64,000 nucleotides of DNA from an uncultured Opitutales bacterium. Lineage in GTDB: Bacteria; Verrucomicrobiota; Verrucomicrobiia; Opitutales; UBA2995. Shown in pieces: positions 53,855 through 61,939 of this stretch. The notes beneath the pieces were generated by a model. It made no database searches and was not told where the DNA came from. It worked only from the letters and a program-made list of their open reading frames with translations. The stretch covers positions 31,169 through 95,168 of the forward strand of contig CALJGU010000050.1 in assembly GCA_938075565.1 (NCBI GenBank), written 5' to 3'. The position numbers were made by a program, and so were the translations under genes. The stretch's first letter is position 1, and every line of letters starts with the position of its first letter.

Positions 53855-54895
53855 ATGTCAGAAAACAACTACAAAGTCGGAGTCATCGGTTACGGCTGGG
53901 CTGCGACTGCTCACATCGATGCCATTAATGGGACCAACCAGGGAACGGTCACTGCCGTTTATTCATCCCGAGAGCTAAACCCCGAGGACCTGAAATCCGC
54001 TCACGGTTCCGACATCACTCCCTACCAGGATCTGGACGCAATGCTCGCCGATCCAGATGTGGATGTAATCTCCATCACTTCATATCCGAATCAGCACAAG
54101 GATCAGGCGATCGCGGCAGCTCGAGCCGGGAAACATCTCATCATCGAAAAGCCATTGGCGTTAAGCCTGGAAGATTGCCGAGCCATCCAAGAGGCAGTTG
54201 AGGAAGCGGGTGTAAAAGCATGTGTTTGTTTTGAGGTACGTTGGAGCAACCAGTTTCAAACCACTCAGAAATTGATCGCCGACGGGACACTCGGAAACAT
54301 CCACTACGGCGAAGTGGATTACTACCATGGTATCGGTCCCTGGTATGGACAATATCGCTGGAACACCACGAAAGAAAATGGAGGGAGCAGTTTTCTTTCA
54401 GCCGGTTGCCATGCCTTAGATGCCCTCGTATTTTGCATGGGCAGCGAATTCATCTCCGTTAGCGCCATGAACGCTCAATCCAGTCACGACATCTTCACTA
54501 AATACGAATACCCAACTACGACTGTGGCATTGTTGAACTTCGCAAACGGTGCCGTTGGTAAGGTCGCCTCGTCCATCGACTGCTTCCAGCCCTATTATTT
54601 TCATACCCACCTGGTGGGGAGTGAGGGTAGTTTGCTGGATAATAAACTCTACTCCAATAAACTACACGAAGGCGACAAGGTCTGGAATGAGGTACCCATG
54701 GCACTGACCGATTCCGGAGACGTGGCCGATCATCCCTACCAAGATCAATTTCAAGCTTACTTTGATGCTCTCGATAAGGGAGAGGACATGCCGCTAACTT
54801 CTCTCAACGAGGCTATGAAATCCTGGGAAGTCGTATTCGCCGCCGACCTATCTGCGGCGGAGGGAAGAACGGTTTCCATAGAAGAACTTCGATAA
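53855..54895 (+). CDS. Gfo/Idh/MocA family oxidoreductase
   Basis: The track start at 53795 adds 20 atypical residues; ATG 53855 (MSENNYKVGVIGYGWAATAHIDAING) gives 346 residues. SITSYPNQHKDQAIAAARAGKHLIIEKPLAL has the EKP motif, and GEVDYYHGIGPWYGQYRWNTTKENGGSSFLSAGCHALDAL is the substrate-binding region. It is cytoplasmic. The PIG-L deacetylase gene begins 1 bp after its stop, so the two share a transcript and perhaps a substrate such as an N-acetylated amino sugar. Confidence 0.9.
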   Translation: MSENNYKVGVIGYGWAATAHIDAINGTNQGTVTAVYSSRELNPEDLKSAHGSDITPYQDLDAMLADPDVDVISITSYPNQHKDQAIAAARAGKHLIIEKPLALSLEDCRAIQEAVEEAGVKACVCFEVRWSNQFQTTQKLIADGTLGNIHYGEVDYYHGIGPWYGQYRWNTTKENGGSSFLSAGCHALDALVFCMGSEFISVSAMNAQSSHDIFTKYEYPTTTVALLNFANGAVGKVASSIDCFQPYYFHTHLVGSEGSLLDNKLYSNKLHEGDKVWNEVPMALTDSGDVADHPYQDQFQAYFDALDKGEDMPLTSLNEAMKSWEVVFAADLSAAEGRTVSIEELR

Positions 54896-54896
54896 C

Positions 54897-55703
54897 ATGG
54901 CTGAACAGAAGTCAGCTTTGGCGATATTCGCCCACCCCGACGACATCGAGTTTGTCGCGGCTGGCACTTTGCTCCTGTTGAAGAAACGAGGATGGACCAT
55001 TCATTACATGAATCTGACCGGAGGGGATCTAGGTAGCCTGGAACACAATCGAGATGAGACACGTCAGATACGAATCGAGGAAGGGAAACATGCAGCGGAC
55101 ATACTGGGAGCCAAGTTTCATGATCCCGTGTGCAATGATTTGGAGATCCTTTACGAGTTGGAAACGATTCGGCGCATTGCAGCCGTCATTCGGGAGGCTG
55201 ACCCAACCATCATTCTGACGCACGCGTTGAGCGATTACATGATGGACCATGAGAACACGGCCAAGCTCGCCGTATCATCGGCCTTCGTGAAAGGCATGCC
55301 CAATTACGAAACCAATCCTCCCGGAGAAGCAGTTTCCACCAACACGACTATTTACCATGCCATGCCCCACGGACTGCAGACGCCCATGCGTCAAAAGGTG
55401 CGAGCTGGAATCTATGTTGATACCGGTTCCGTTCACTCGACCAAGCGCGAAGCATTTGCAGCTCACAAAAGCCAAAAACACTTTCTCGATGCCACCCAAG
55501 GCATGGACTCCTACCTGGTTACGATGGATGAGCTTTCTCAAGGAGTTGGTAAGTTGTCGGGCCAATATGAATACGCAGAAGGCTGGCGACGCCATTTGCA
55601 CTTAGGGTTCAGCGCTGATGAGCAGGACCCATTGGCCGAGGCCCTCGAGGATCAATGCTGCATTGACGACTCTTACGAGGCTTCACTTCGCGAGCCGGAG
55701 TAA
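54897..55703 (+). CDS. PIG-L (LmbE-like) family deacetylase
   Basis: 268 residues. The zinc site is complete: AIFAHPDDIEFVAAGTL with H-P-D-D at residues about 13-16, and LTHALSDYMMDHENT with the later histidine. Family members remove acetyl groups from N-acetylglucosamine conjugates. This intact copy contrasts with the degenerate PIG-L-like domain fused to NagB at 26904. It follows an oxidoreductase by 1 bp. A cytoplasmic N-acetyl amino sugar derivative is the likely substrate, by family and context. Confidence 0.9.
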   Translation: MAEQKSALAIFAHPDDIEFVAAGTLLLLKKRGWTIHYMNLTGGDLGSLEHNRDETRQIRIEEGKHAADILGAKFHDPVCNDLEILYELETIRRIAAVIREADPTIILTHALSDYMMDHENTAKLAVSSAFVKGMPNYETNPPGEAVSTNTTIYHAMPHGLQTPMRQKVRAGIYVDTGSVHSTKREAFAAHKSQKHFLDATQGMDSYLVTMDELSQGVGKLSGQYEYAEGWRRHLHLGFSADEQDPLAEALEDQCCIDDSYEASLREPE

Positions 55704-55776
55704 ACTATTTCGCTGGCTGTGCAGACGAGAATATCTCCTATCCACATTTTTAAAAGTAGGCGTTCAAGCACAACTG

Positions 55777-55845
55777 TGGGCAGGGGGGTATCCCCCGATT
55801 GCTCGGGAAGCTATCGCACGATCGGGGGATAAACCCCCTCCTACA
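55777..55845. repeat. GTAGGAG-family inverted repeat at the Nramp-like gene 3' end
   Basis: GGGGGGTATCCCCCGAT and ATCGGGGGATAAACCCCC pair over about 17 bp around a GC-rich centre (GCTCGGGAAGCTATCG). The right arm ends in TCCTACA; the left end has lost the matching GTAGGA. The CTA inside CTCCTAC is, on the minus strand, the TAG stop of the Nramp-like gene. Confidence 0.75.
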
Positions 55846-57070
55846 AAAGCTTATCTGCAACTTTACTCGCCGTTAATCCCGCTAGCACCAAAGATACACA
55901 AAAACCTAAAATAGAAAGAGTAAGAATCGCCTTCGGCACCTTGCGATCACCACTGAGTTCTTTTCGCGTGCCTAAATAAATTAAGGCGGCCGCCAATGCA
56001 GGAATTCCCAAAACGGTCAGAGCTTGAGCGAACGTTATGAGAAGAACCGTGCTGCCTTCTTGGACAAGAGAAGCGATGGCAACGATCATTCCTACCAATA
56101 GTGCAAAGGCAGTGAGGTGGACAGGCCAACGGTCGGTCAAACGAGAACCTTTACCCAAGGCGTCTGACATAACCGTACCGCCTATCATGGCATTAACGAG
56201 GAAAGAACTGAGAGCACCTGCCAGAATTCCACCGGCAAAAATGTAACGTGCACCTGAACCAAACAAGGGTTCTAACTGTCGAGCGACATCACCCACAGAA
56301 GAAAGACTGACTCCACCAGGCATTCCGTAAAATGTACGCCAAGCCGTTAAGAGGATGATCACGGTGATAATACCCAGCACTGAAATACTCACCATGGAAT
56401 CCAACATGCCTTTGCGAACATCCCCCATGCCCCAGCCACGTTCTTTGACTAAGTATGCCTGATAGAAGGCACCCCCCACCGAGAACGTCGTTCCGATCAT
56501 ACCCAAGAGTGGAATTAAATCAGGACTACCACTTGGACGGATGGGCTCGAAGTCGGGCGGATTAAATAGCACGAGTAAGAAATTCACCACAAAGGCAGCA
56601 CACATGAAAGCGATGAGAAACTTCATCAACTTCTCAATGAAGCTGTAAAGATCTCGCATCCGATAAAGAATTCCAAGGATGGCTGCATTGAAAACGATCA
56701 GGACCACGACCCGAGTCGGTGAAGAAAGGGTCCCTTCTGTGATTAAAGGTTCTAGGCCGCCAATCATGGCGATGTTGTTGGAAGACTGAAACAGTGCCAC
56801 CAAAGTAAACAGGATGAGCCCAATTAAAATCGTTACGCCGCGTCCGAGATGGGCTGCCAGCTCATCACACAAACTGTTTTCATAAACTACACCGAGACGG
56901 GCAGACAAAGCCACCATGGCAATCATAAGGCTAGCAGCACCAATGATGATCGGCACTCCAACCAATCCAAAACTGGCTCCCACTTTGGAGCTGGTCAGGA
57001 TCGAGCCGGGGCCCAAGACAACAGCAGCGACAATAAGAGCAGGACCGATTGATTGGAGTAAGCGTTTCAT
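55841..57070 (-). CDS. Nramp-like transporter lacking the canonical metal-binding residues
   Basis: 409 residues with about 11 membrane helices, recognisably of the Nramp fold (IGPALIVAAVVLGPGSILTSSKVGASFG, FQSSNNIAMIGGLEPL). In TM1 the signature D-P-G-N is G20-P-G-S, and in TM6 the M-P-H motif is replaced (TTFSVGGAFYQAYLV). Those Asp, Asn and Met side chains coordinate Mn2+/Fe2+ in true Nramps. It is the last gene of the isomerase-nagB-nagA operon (2-bp gap after nagA), so it may carry another solute. Substrate unknown. Confidence 0.85.
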   Translation of the reverse strand: MKRLLQSIGPALIVAAVVLGPGSILTSSKVGASFGLVGVPIIIGAASLMIAMVALSARLGVVYENSLCDELAAHLGRGVTILIGLILFTLVALFQSSNNIAMIGGLEPLITEGTLSSPTRVVVLIVFNAAILGILYRMRDLYSFIEKLMKFLIAFMCAAFVVNFLLVLFNPPDFEPIRPSGSPDLIPLLGMIGTTFSVGGAFYQAYLVKERGWGMGDVRKGMLDSMVSISVLGIITVIILLTAWRTFYGMPGGVSLSSVGDVARQLEPLFGSGARYIFAGGILAGALSSFLVNAMIGGTVMSDALGKGSRLTDRWPVHLTAFALLVGMIVAIASLVQEGSTVLLITFAQALTVLGIPALAAALIYLGTRKELSGDRKVPKAILTLSILGFCVSLVLAGLTASKVADKLL

Positions 57071-57072
57071 AG

Positions 57073-57981
57073 TTATAAACCTAATGCCTTTCGGGGATTG
57101 ATATCAATGAGTTGTTGAATCTCATCATCACTCAAACCCAGTTGTTCTCTTAAATTCCTTCGAAGCCGCGCCATGGTAAGCGTTGAGCCCGCCAAATTAG
57201 CGGAGCCAGGTCGACGGGCGACACCTTCATCATCCACCTCAACCTCGAAACCAGAGACTCGATGCAATCCCGGACCCAGGCGCGCAGCGGTGATAGCATC
57301 TGTAACTATGATGGCTCGTTCCACGCCCACTAAATCTAAATAGTTCTTCAAACTATAAAAGTTGATGTGGTGACCATCAGGAATGAAACAAGTCCAAAGC
57401 TGTTCTCGAAAGTGGAGAAAGCGTTGAACCACATTGTCGTGACGAGGCAACTCGACCGGACAACCATTACCGAGATGCGTGACCATGGTCAGCCCATTGT
57501 CGATAGCGCCTTTGAGTTGCTCCAAACTTGGATTGCAGTGACCGGCGGAAACAACAACTCCTTCGCCCTTGAGGAAGCGTGTGGTTTCGAAATACGGATC
57601 CATCTCAGGAGCTAAAGTCACCAATCGGATCATTCCTTTCCCAGCATCCACCATCCGTTTAGCATCATCCACATTGGCCAGTTTCACATACTCGGCATCG
57701 TGAGCCCCAATATATCCTGGGGCAGGATTCAAGAACGGCCCTTCCACGTGAATACCAGCGATCATTTTCTGAGCAAGCGGATCCTGTTCACGTAGATGGA
57801 CCAGGTTTGCAACTTTCAGCAACAATCGATCCAGGCTATCTGTTATGATCGTCGCCAGTATCGAATCAACACCATCGGTCTCAAGAGCCACACAAGCAGA
57901 GTGCAATTTTTCCCCGGAAAGATTGGGTGAACAAAAGTCCGTCCCAGCATAGCCATTAACTTGTACATCAAAAGGTCTCAC
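57073..57981 (-). CDS. nagA: N-acetylglucosamine-6-phosphate deacetylase
   Basis: 302 residues, about 80 shorter than typical NagA. It opens directly at [13 protein letters not shown], the first barrel strand with the Gln/Asn pair as in E. coli, so most of the flanking small beta-sandwich domain is missing. The catalytic barrel is otherwise complete: [11 protein letters not shown] (metal glutamate), [37 protein letters not shown] and the catalytic aspartate in [10 protein letters not shown]. It deacetylates GlcNAc-6-P to glucosamine-6-P for NagB, whose gene overlaps its start by 4 bp. Confidence 0.9.
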   Translation of the reverse strand: MRPFDVQVNGYAGTDFCSPNLSGEKLHSACVALETDGVDSILATIITDSLDRLLLKVANLVHLREQDPLAQKMIAGIHVEGPFLNPAPGYIGAHDAEYVKLANVDDAKRMVDAGKGMIRLVTLAPEMDPYFETTRFLKGEGVVVSAGHCNPSLEQLKGAIDNGLTMVTHLGNGCPVELPRHDNVVQRFLHFREQLWTCFIPDGHHINFYSLKNYLDLVGVERAIIVTDAITAARLGPGLHRVSGFEVEVDDEGVARRPGSANLAGSTLTMARLRRNLREQLGLSDDEIQQLIDINPRKALGL

Positions 57982-58709
57982 AGCAATGAGGCAGATGGAG
58001 TATCCAGAAACATATGACAGTCCGGATGTGTTTGTAAAATAGAGGCCGGAATATCTGGCGAAACCGGACCTTGAATCGCAGCTCTAACTGCTTCTGCTTT
58101 CCGCTCATCAGGAGCCGTGCAAATGATCGTACGGCTTTTCATGATTTGTTGGACTGACATGGAGATTGCCTGCTTCGGAACTGAATCGATATCAGAAAAC
58201 CACCCTTCCCCTAATTGTTGATTTCGACATGCCTCGTCTAATTCAACCTGCAGATAGGGCTTGGTTGTTTCAAAGTCCGCTGGAGGGTCATTGAATGCCA
58301 AATGTCCATTCTCTCCGATTCCGACAAACGCTACATCAATCGAGGTTTTTGAAAGGATCTCCCCTACTCTCTGGCACTCACCTTCAGGGTCCGTTTCTCC
58401 ATCAAGGTAATAAAACTCCTTCAGGGAAAAGGGCAGAAGATCCACAAAACGTTCTTTTAAATACTTCCGAAAGGAGGCCGGGTGCTCGATAGACAATCCT
58501 ATATACTCATCAAGATGAAACCCAGTTATAGAGGTCCAATCCAAATCGAGAAGGCGCAGTTGTTCGAGCATTTCAAATTGAGATGCGCCCGTTGCCACAA
58601 TCATGGCAGCGGAATTGGATTCGGATAGCGCTTCGTGAAGCCGTTGAGCACCTGTAGCAGCTGCTGCCGCTCCCATTTCTTCTTTGGAGCCGAAGACCCG
58701 AGTCTTCAT
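57978..58709 (-). CDS. nagB: Glucosamine-6-phosphate deaminase (short form)
   Basis: 243 residues, single domain. [15 protein letters not shown] is the phosphate loop, [17 protein letters not shown] the catalytic aspartate region, and [21 protein letters not shown] the catalytic histidine loop. [29 protein letters not shown] matches the family end. It turns glucosamine-6-P into fructose-6-P plus ammonia. It is one of two NagB genes in the window; this one is coupled by 4-bp overlaps to the isomerase and to nagA. Confidence 0.93.
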   Translation of the reverse strand: MKTRVFGSKEEMGAAAAATGAQRLHEALSESNSAAMIVATGASQFEMLEQLRLLDLDWTSITGFHLDEYIGLSIEHPASFRKYLKERFVDLLPFSLKEFYYLDGETDPEGECQRVGEILSKTSIDVAFVGIGENGHLAFNDPPADFETTKPYLQVELDEACRNQQLGEGWFSDIDSVPKQAISMSVQQIMKSRTIICTAPDERKAEAVRAAIQGPVSPDIPASILQTHPDCHMFLDTPSASLL

Positions 58710-59569
58710 TTACCGGTCACGCGCGACACCATTTTCTCCAATCGCTTGGCATACTCTAGCCACACTTTTCGAGCGTCGCCGGAGTCATCAATATCCTGCC
58801 CGGCATGGACGGCTGCCATCATATGCGGTTCGATAGACAACCAACCTTCGTAGTGCGTGTCTTCCAAATCCTGCAAAATCTTTTCCTGGATATCGTCTTC
58901 GTCTATATAGCAGGCCACATACTTATCGCCCTCAGGACCTGGTTTTGCCGCCTTGATGTGCACATGAGTCACGTGCTCCCAGCAGGCCCGGTAATAATCC
59001 CAAGTGACTTCGGTATTATGATCATGGAGGCTATTGTTACCGGTATCAAAGATCAGTTGAAATGCCGGACTATCGATGACGTTGACCAACTCAAGGAATC
59101 CAGCAGCCGTTTCGCCATAGCCAGCACAGTTTTCGTGTCCAAGGATAACTCCCTCTCCTTCTGCAATTTTAGAAAGCTCACTCAGTCGCCGAATCGTCTC
59201 CTGCCTCCAGGAAGCACGACTCAACGGTGTGTGTCCTGAATTTGGGTACGACATGATCCGAAGAAACTGGCAATTGGCTTCCCGCATTCTGGGGGCGACG
59301 CGTCTAAGTTCTGCCACGTCGAGCTGGAAATCGGTATTGATCGCTCGCGACCAGTTTCCAATCTGGCCACCAAATCCGACGACCTGGATGCCTGATTCCT
59401 GGAGTATTTCCCAGGTGTGTTTCCACTCGTCCTCTGATTGATCGCACACATTGGCGCCATCAATCAGGCGTAGCTCAATGGCGGACCAACCTACCTCCTT
59501 GAGTGTAGCTATTTGATCGGGGAGAGATTTTTCTGCTTCGTCGGTAAAACCGGTCAATTGAAATGGCAT
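58706..59569 (-). CDS. Sugar phosphate isomerase/epimerase (TIM barrel)
   Basis: 287 residues. [32 protein letters not shown] is the N-terminus, then [56 protein letters not shown] and [13 protein letters not shown] give the metal ligands Glu, Asp, His and Glu of the AP-endonuclease-2 barrel. It heads the operon with nagB, nagA and the Nramp-like transporter, so it probably acts on an amino-sugar or keto-sugar intermediate. The reaction cannot be fixed from sequence. Confidence 0.87.
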   Translation of the reverse strand: MPFQLTGFTDEAEKSLPDQIATLKEVGWSAIELRLIDGANVCDQSEDEWKHTWEILQESGIQVVGFGGQIGNWSRAINTDFQLDVAELRRVAPRMREANCQFLRIMSYPNSGHTPLSRASWRQETIRRLSELSKIAEGEGVILGHENCAGYGETAAGFLELVNVIDSPAFQLIFDTGNNSLHDHNTEVTWDYYRACWEHVTHVHIKAAKPGPEGDKYVACYIDEDDIQEKILQDLEDTHYEGWLSIEPHMMAAVHAGQDIDDSGDARKVWLEYAKRLEKMVSRVTGK

Positions 59570-59691
59570 GATCTTATTAAGACTAAATTTTCGCTAGCAT
59601 CAACAGGAATTCCTTACTGTATGCAAAAGAGTGGTAGAAGTTTTTGAATGTTGCCATCAACATGCTCCGATTGTCTCATTAAATCGGCTCT

Positions 59692-61107
59692 ATGAAAATC
59701 CGAATTCTAATCATTACCCTCCTTGTTACCCTGCTGAACTCATCTCTGATCGGTGAGGACAGACCCAACTTCCTCATCCTTATGCTGGATGATGCCGGCT
59801 GGACGGACCTTAGCTCCTATGGAAGCCGTATCCAAACGCCATATATGGATAGTCTAGCTGATGAGGGAATGCGCTTTACCGACTGCCATGCTGCGGCTCC
59901 CAATTGTTCACCATCGCGTATTGGCATGCTAACGGGCCGTAGCCCAATTCGGGCTGGTATTTTTAATTACCTAAACCCGGGGACGCCTATGCATCTTCAA
60001 GCTGAGGAGGTGACGATGGCCAATCTATTGCAAGATGCTGGCTACGCTACGGGCCATTTTGGGAAATGGCATGTCAGTCGCCTCAATTCCGACCAGGCCC
60101 AGCCAGAAGACCACGGTTACGATTATTACCTGGGAACCGATAACAACGCAGAGCCTAGCCACCTGAATCCTGAGAACTTTGTCCGGAACGGAATCGAATT
60201 GGGTATGATTAAAGGTTACTCCTGCGACATTGTTGCCGACGAGGCGATCGGATGGTTAAAGGCCCACGTATCGGAAAAAGAGCAGCGACCCTTCTTCACA
60301 ACCGTATGGTTCCATGAACCTCATGTTAGAATTGCATCTCCCCCCGACCTGGTAAGCGAATATGAAACACGTCATCCAGACATCAATCGCCGTGAAGCCG
60401 AATACCTGGCCAATGTCGCAAATGCCGACCGGGCTGTCGGAAGGATCTTGGAGACACTGGAGCATTTGGGATTAGATGAAGATACAGTCATTTTCTGTAC
60501 GTCCGACAATGGTGGGGTGAATGCATTTTCCAACGAAGGCTTACGAGGTTTTAAGTCCAACGTCTGGGAAGGTGGCCATCGAGTTCCTGGAATTTTCCGT
60601 TGGCCCGGGAAAATAAAAGCCGGAAGCGTTTCGCATGACACAATTGGATTTGTTGATCTATTACCCACTTTCTGTGACTTGGCAGGAGTTCCACTTCCCA
60701 AAGGTCGACATCTGGACGGGCTCAGTATTCGTAATCACCTTACAAAGGGCGAATCCATTGACAGGAAACACCCCCTATTCTGGTTTTTCTATCGCGTGAA
60801 TCCTTCTATGGCTTTTCGCCAAGGGGATTGGGCACTTATTTCAAACACCACTGATAGTCAGAGAAGAAAGACTCACGCCATATCCAAAGAAGACCTGCCC
60901 ATCATCAAAGCGGCAGGATTAAGTGACTTTCAACTGTTCAATCTGAAGCAGGATTTAGATCAAACGACTGACGTCAAAGAGCAAAACAAGAAGCAGTTTG
61001 ATAAGATGAAGGCCCAGATGATGAAGGTTCATAAGGAGATTGTCACCGAAGGGGAGCACTGGGATCTGCCTGTGCAGAACACACCAAAAAAGCAGATAGG
61101 GAAATAA
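59692..61107 (+). CDS. Sulfatase, exported
   Basis: 471 residues with a signal peptide ending near LIGED. NFLILMLDDAGWTDLSSYGSRIQTP and C72-S-P-S-R-IGMLTG are canonical; GHFGKWHVSRLNSD, CTSDNGGVNAFSNEGLRGFKSNVWEGGHRVPGIFRWPG follow. The compact form and GLRGFKSNVWEGGHRVP are typical of GalNAc-6-sulfatase-like or arylsulfatase A-like members. It is divergent from the nag operon (122 bp apart), which supports a role in the same amino-sugar pathway. Confidence 0.94.
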   Translation: MKIRILIITLLVTLLNSSLIGEDRPNFLILMLDDAGWTDLSSYGSRIQTPYMDSLADEGMRFTDCHAAAPNCSPSRIGMLTGRSPIRAGIFNYLNPGTPMHLQAEEVTMANLLQDAGYATGHFGKWHVSRLNSDQAQPEDHGYDYYLGTDNNAEPSHLNPENFVRNGIELGMIKGYSCDIVADEAIGWLKAHVSEKEQRPFFTTVWFHEPHVRIASPPDLVSEYETRHPDINRREAEYLANVANADRAVGRILETLEHLGLDEDTVIFCTSDNGGVNAFSNEGLRGFKSNVWEGGHRVPGIFRWPGKIKAGSVSHDTIGFVDLLPTFCDLAGVPLPKGRHLDGLSIRNHLTKGESIDRKHPLFWFFYRVNPSMAFRQGDWALISNTTDSQRRKTHAISKEDLPIIKAAGLSDFQLFNLKQDLDQTTDVKEQNKKQFDKMKAQMMKVHKEIVTEGEHWDLPVQNTPKKQIGK

Positions 61108-61157
61108 GGGCATTAGGACCAAATTTTCTTAAGCCCGGAACGATTGGCTTGAGCGTG

Positions 61158-61832
61158 CTATGTAGTATCTGAGTTAGTGTTTTTATCAGACTCGAATGCT
61201 CTCTTTCTCTTTCCCTTAACATAAGAAAGGAAAAAGGATAACCCACCGCCACCGAGGGCGAAATTGAAGTATATTTCAATCGATGGGAAGTAATGAAACT
61301 TCAGGTAATAAATAGGGCTCAAAACGAAACAGACAAAACCACCGAAGAAGAACCCTGAGATAAAGTTCAAGTAAGGTGGCAGCTCTTCAAGAGTCTCCTC
61401 TTCCAATTGATGGCTCAGGGCTTCTTTCGTTAACCCATCCTCCTCAGCAGTAATGACAGCATCACTTTCTTTAAACTTTTTCAGACAATCCTGGCAGTAC
61501 ATCCGTTTTCTGCCAATCGGAAGGATCATACTGGATCCAAAAAACAGGATGAGATTCCACCAGCTTAATCTGAGTGTGCGGATATTCGCAGAATCACAAT
61601 GCGGACAATGTTTATCACCTTTCCCTTCTTCGAAAGCTCCCAATAAAGCCCGTGCATCCTCGACATATTCATCATCGACCAGTATATCAATTCCGTGCAC
61701 CGCGTTGGATATAAGTGGATCTACAGCAATAATGAAGTCATTCGTCATATCGCAGGGGATGTCGTAAGACTCGAGCATCGAAACCAACAGATGCGCTTCC
61801 TCAACGGTCTCGACTGTTTTAATTCGTTTCAC
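61158..61832 (-). CDS. DUF2007 domain protein with zinc ribbon and membrane helices
   Basis: 224 residues. Residues 1-70 (MKRIKTVETVEEAHLLVSMLESYDIPCDM, VHGIDILVDDEYVEDARALL) are the DUF2007 putative signalling domain. Then CPHCDSANIRTL and MYCQDCLKKF form a two-CxxC zinc ribbon split by a hydrophobic loop, and the C-terminus carries two membrane helices and a basic tail. Function unknown; such proteins are often taken to sense or bind a small ligand at the membrane. It is not obviously tied to the sulfatases on either side. Confidence 0.82.
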   Translation of the reverse strand: MKRIKTVETVEEAHLLVSMLESYDIPCDMTNDFIIAVDPLISNAVHGIDILVDDEYVEDARALLGAFEEGKGDKHCPHCDSANIRTLRLSWWNLILFFGSSMILPIGRKRMYCQDCLKKFKESDAVITAEEDGLTKEALSHQLEEETLEELPPYLNFISGFFFGGFVCFVLSPIYYLKFHYFPSIEIYFNFALGGGGLSFFLSYVKGKRKRAFESDKNTNSDTT

Positions 61833-61919
61833 TGTTCAGTCTTTTTTATAATGGCCCTATCTTAATGAACAGGCGACTGACTGAATCATTCGAAAATCTT
61901 CATGGAAATGAATCGACGA

Positions 61920-61935
61920 AACGCCCGAGGGCGTT
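61920..61935 (-). terminator. Short hairpin after the minus-strand sulfatase
   Basis: AACGCCC-GA-GGGCGTT is a perfect 7-bp palindrome, 4 bp beyond the sulfatase stop. A T-rich stretch is lacking, so as a terminator it would be weak. Confidence 0.4.
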
Positions 61936-61939
61936 GTTC

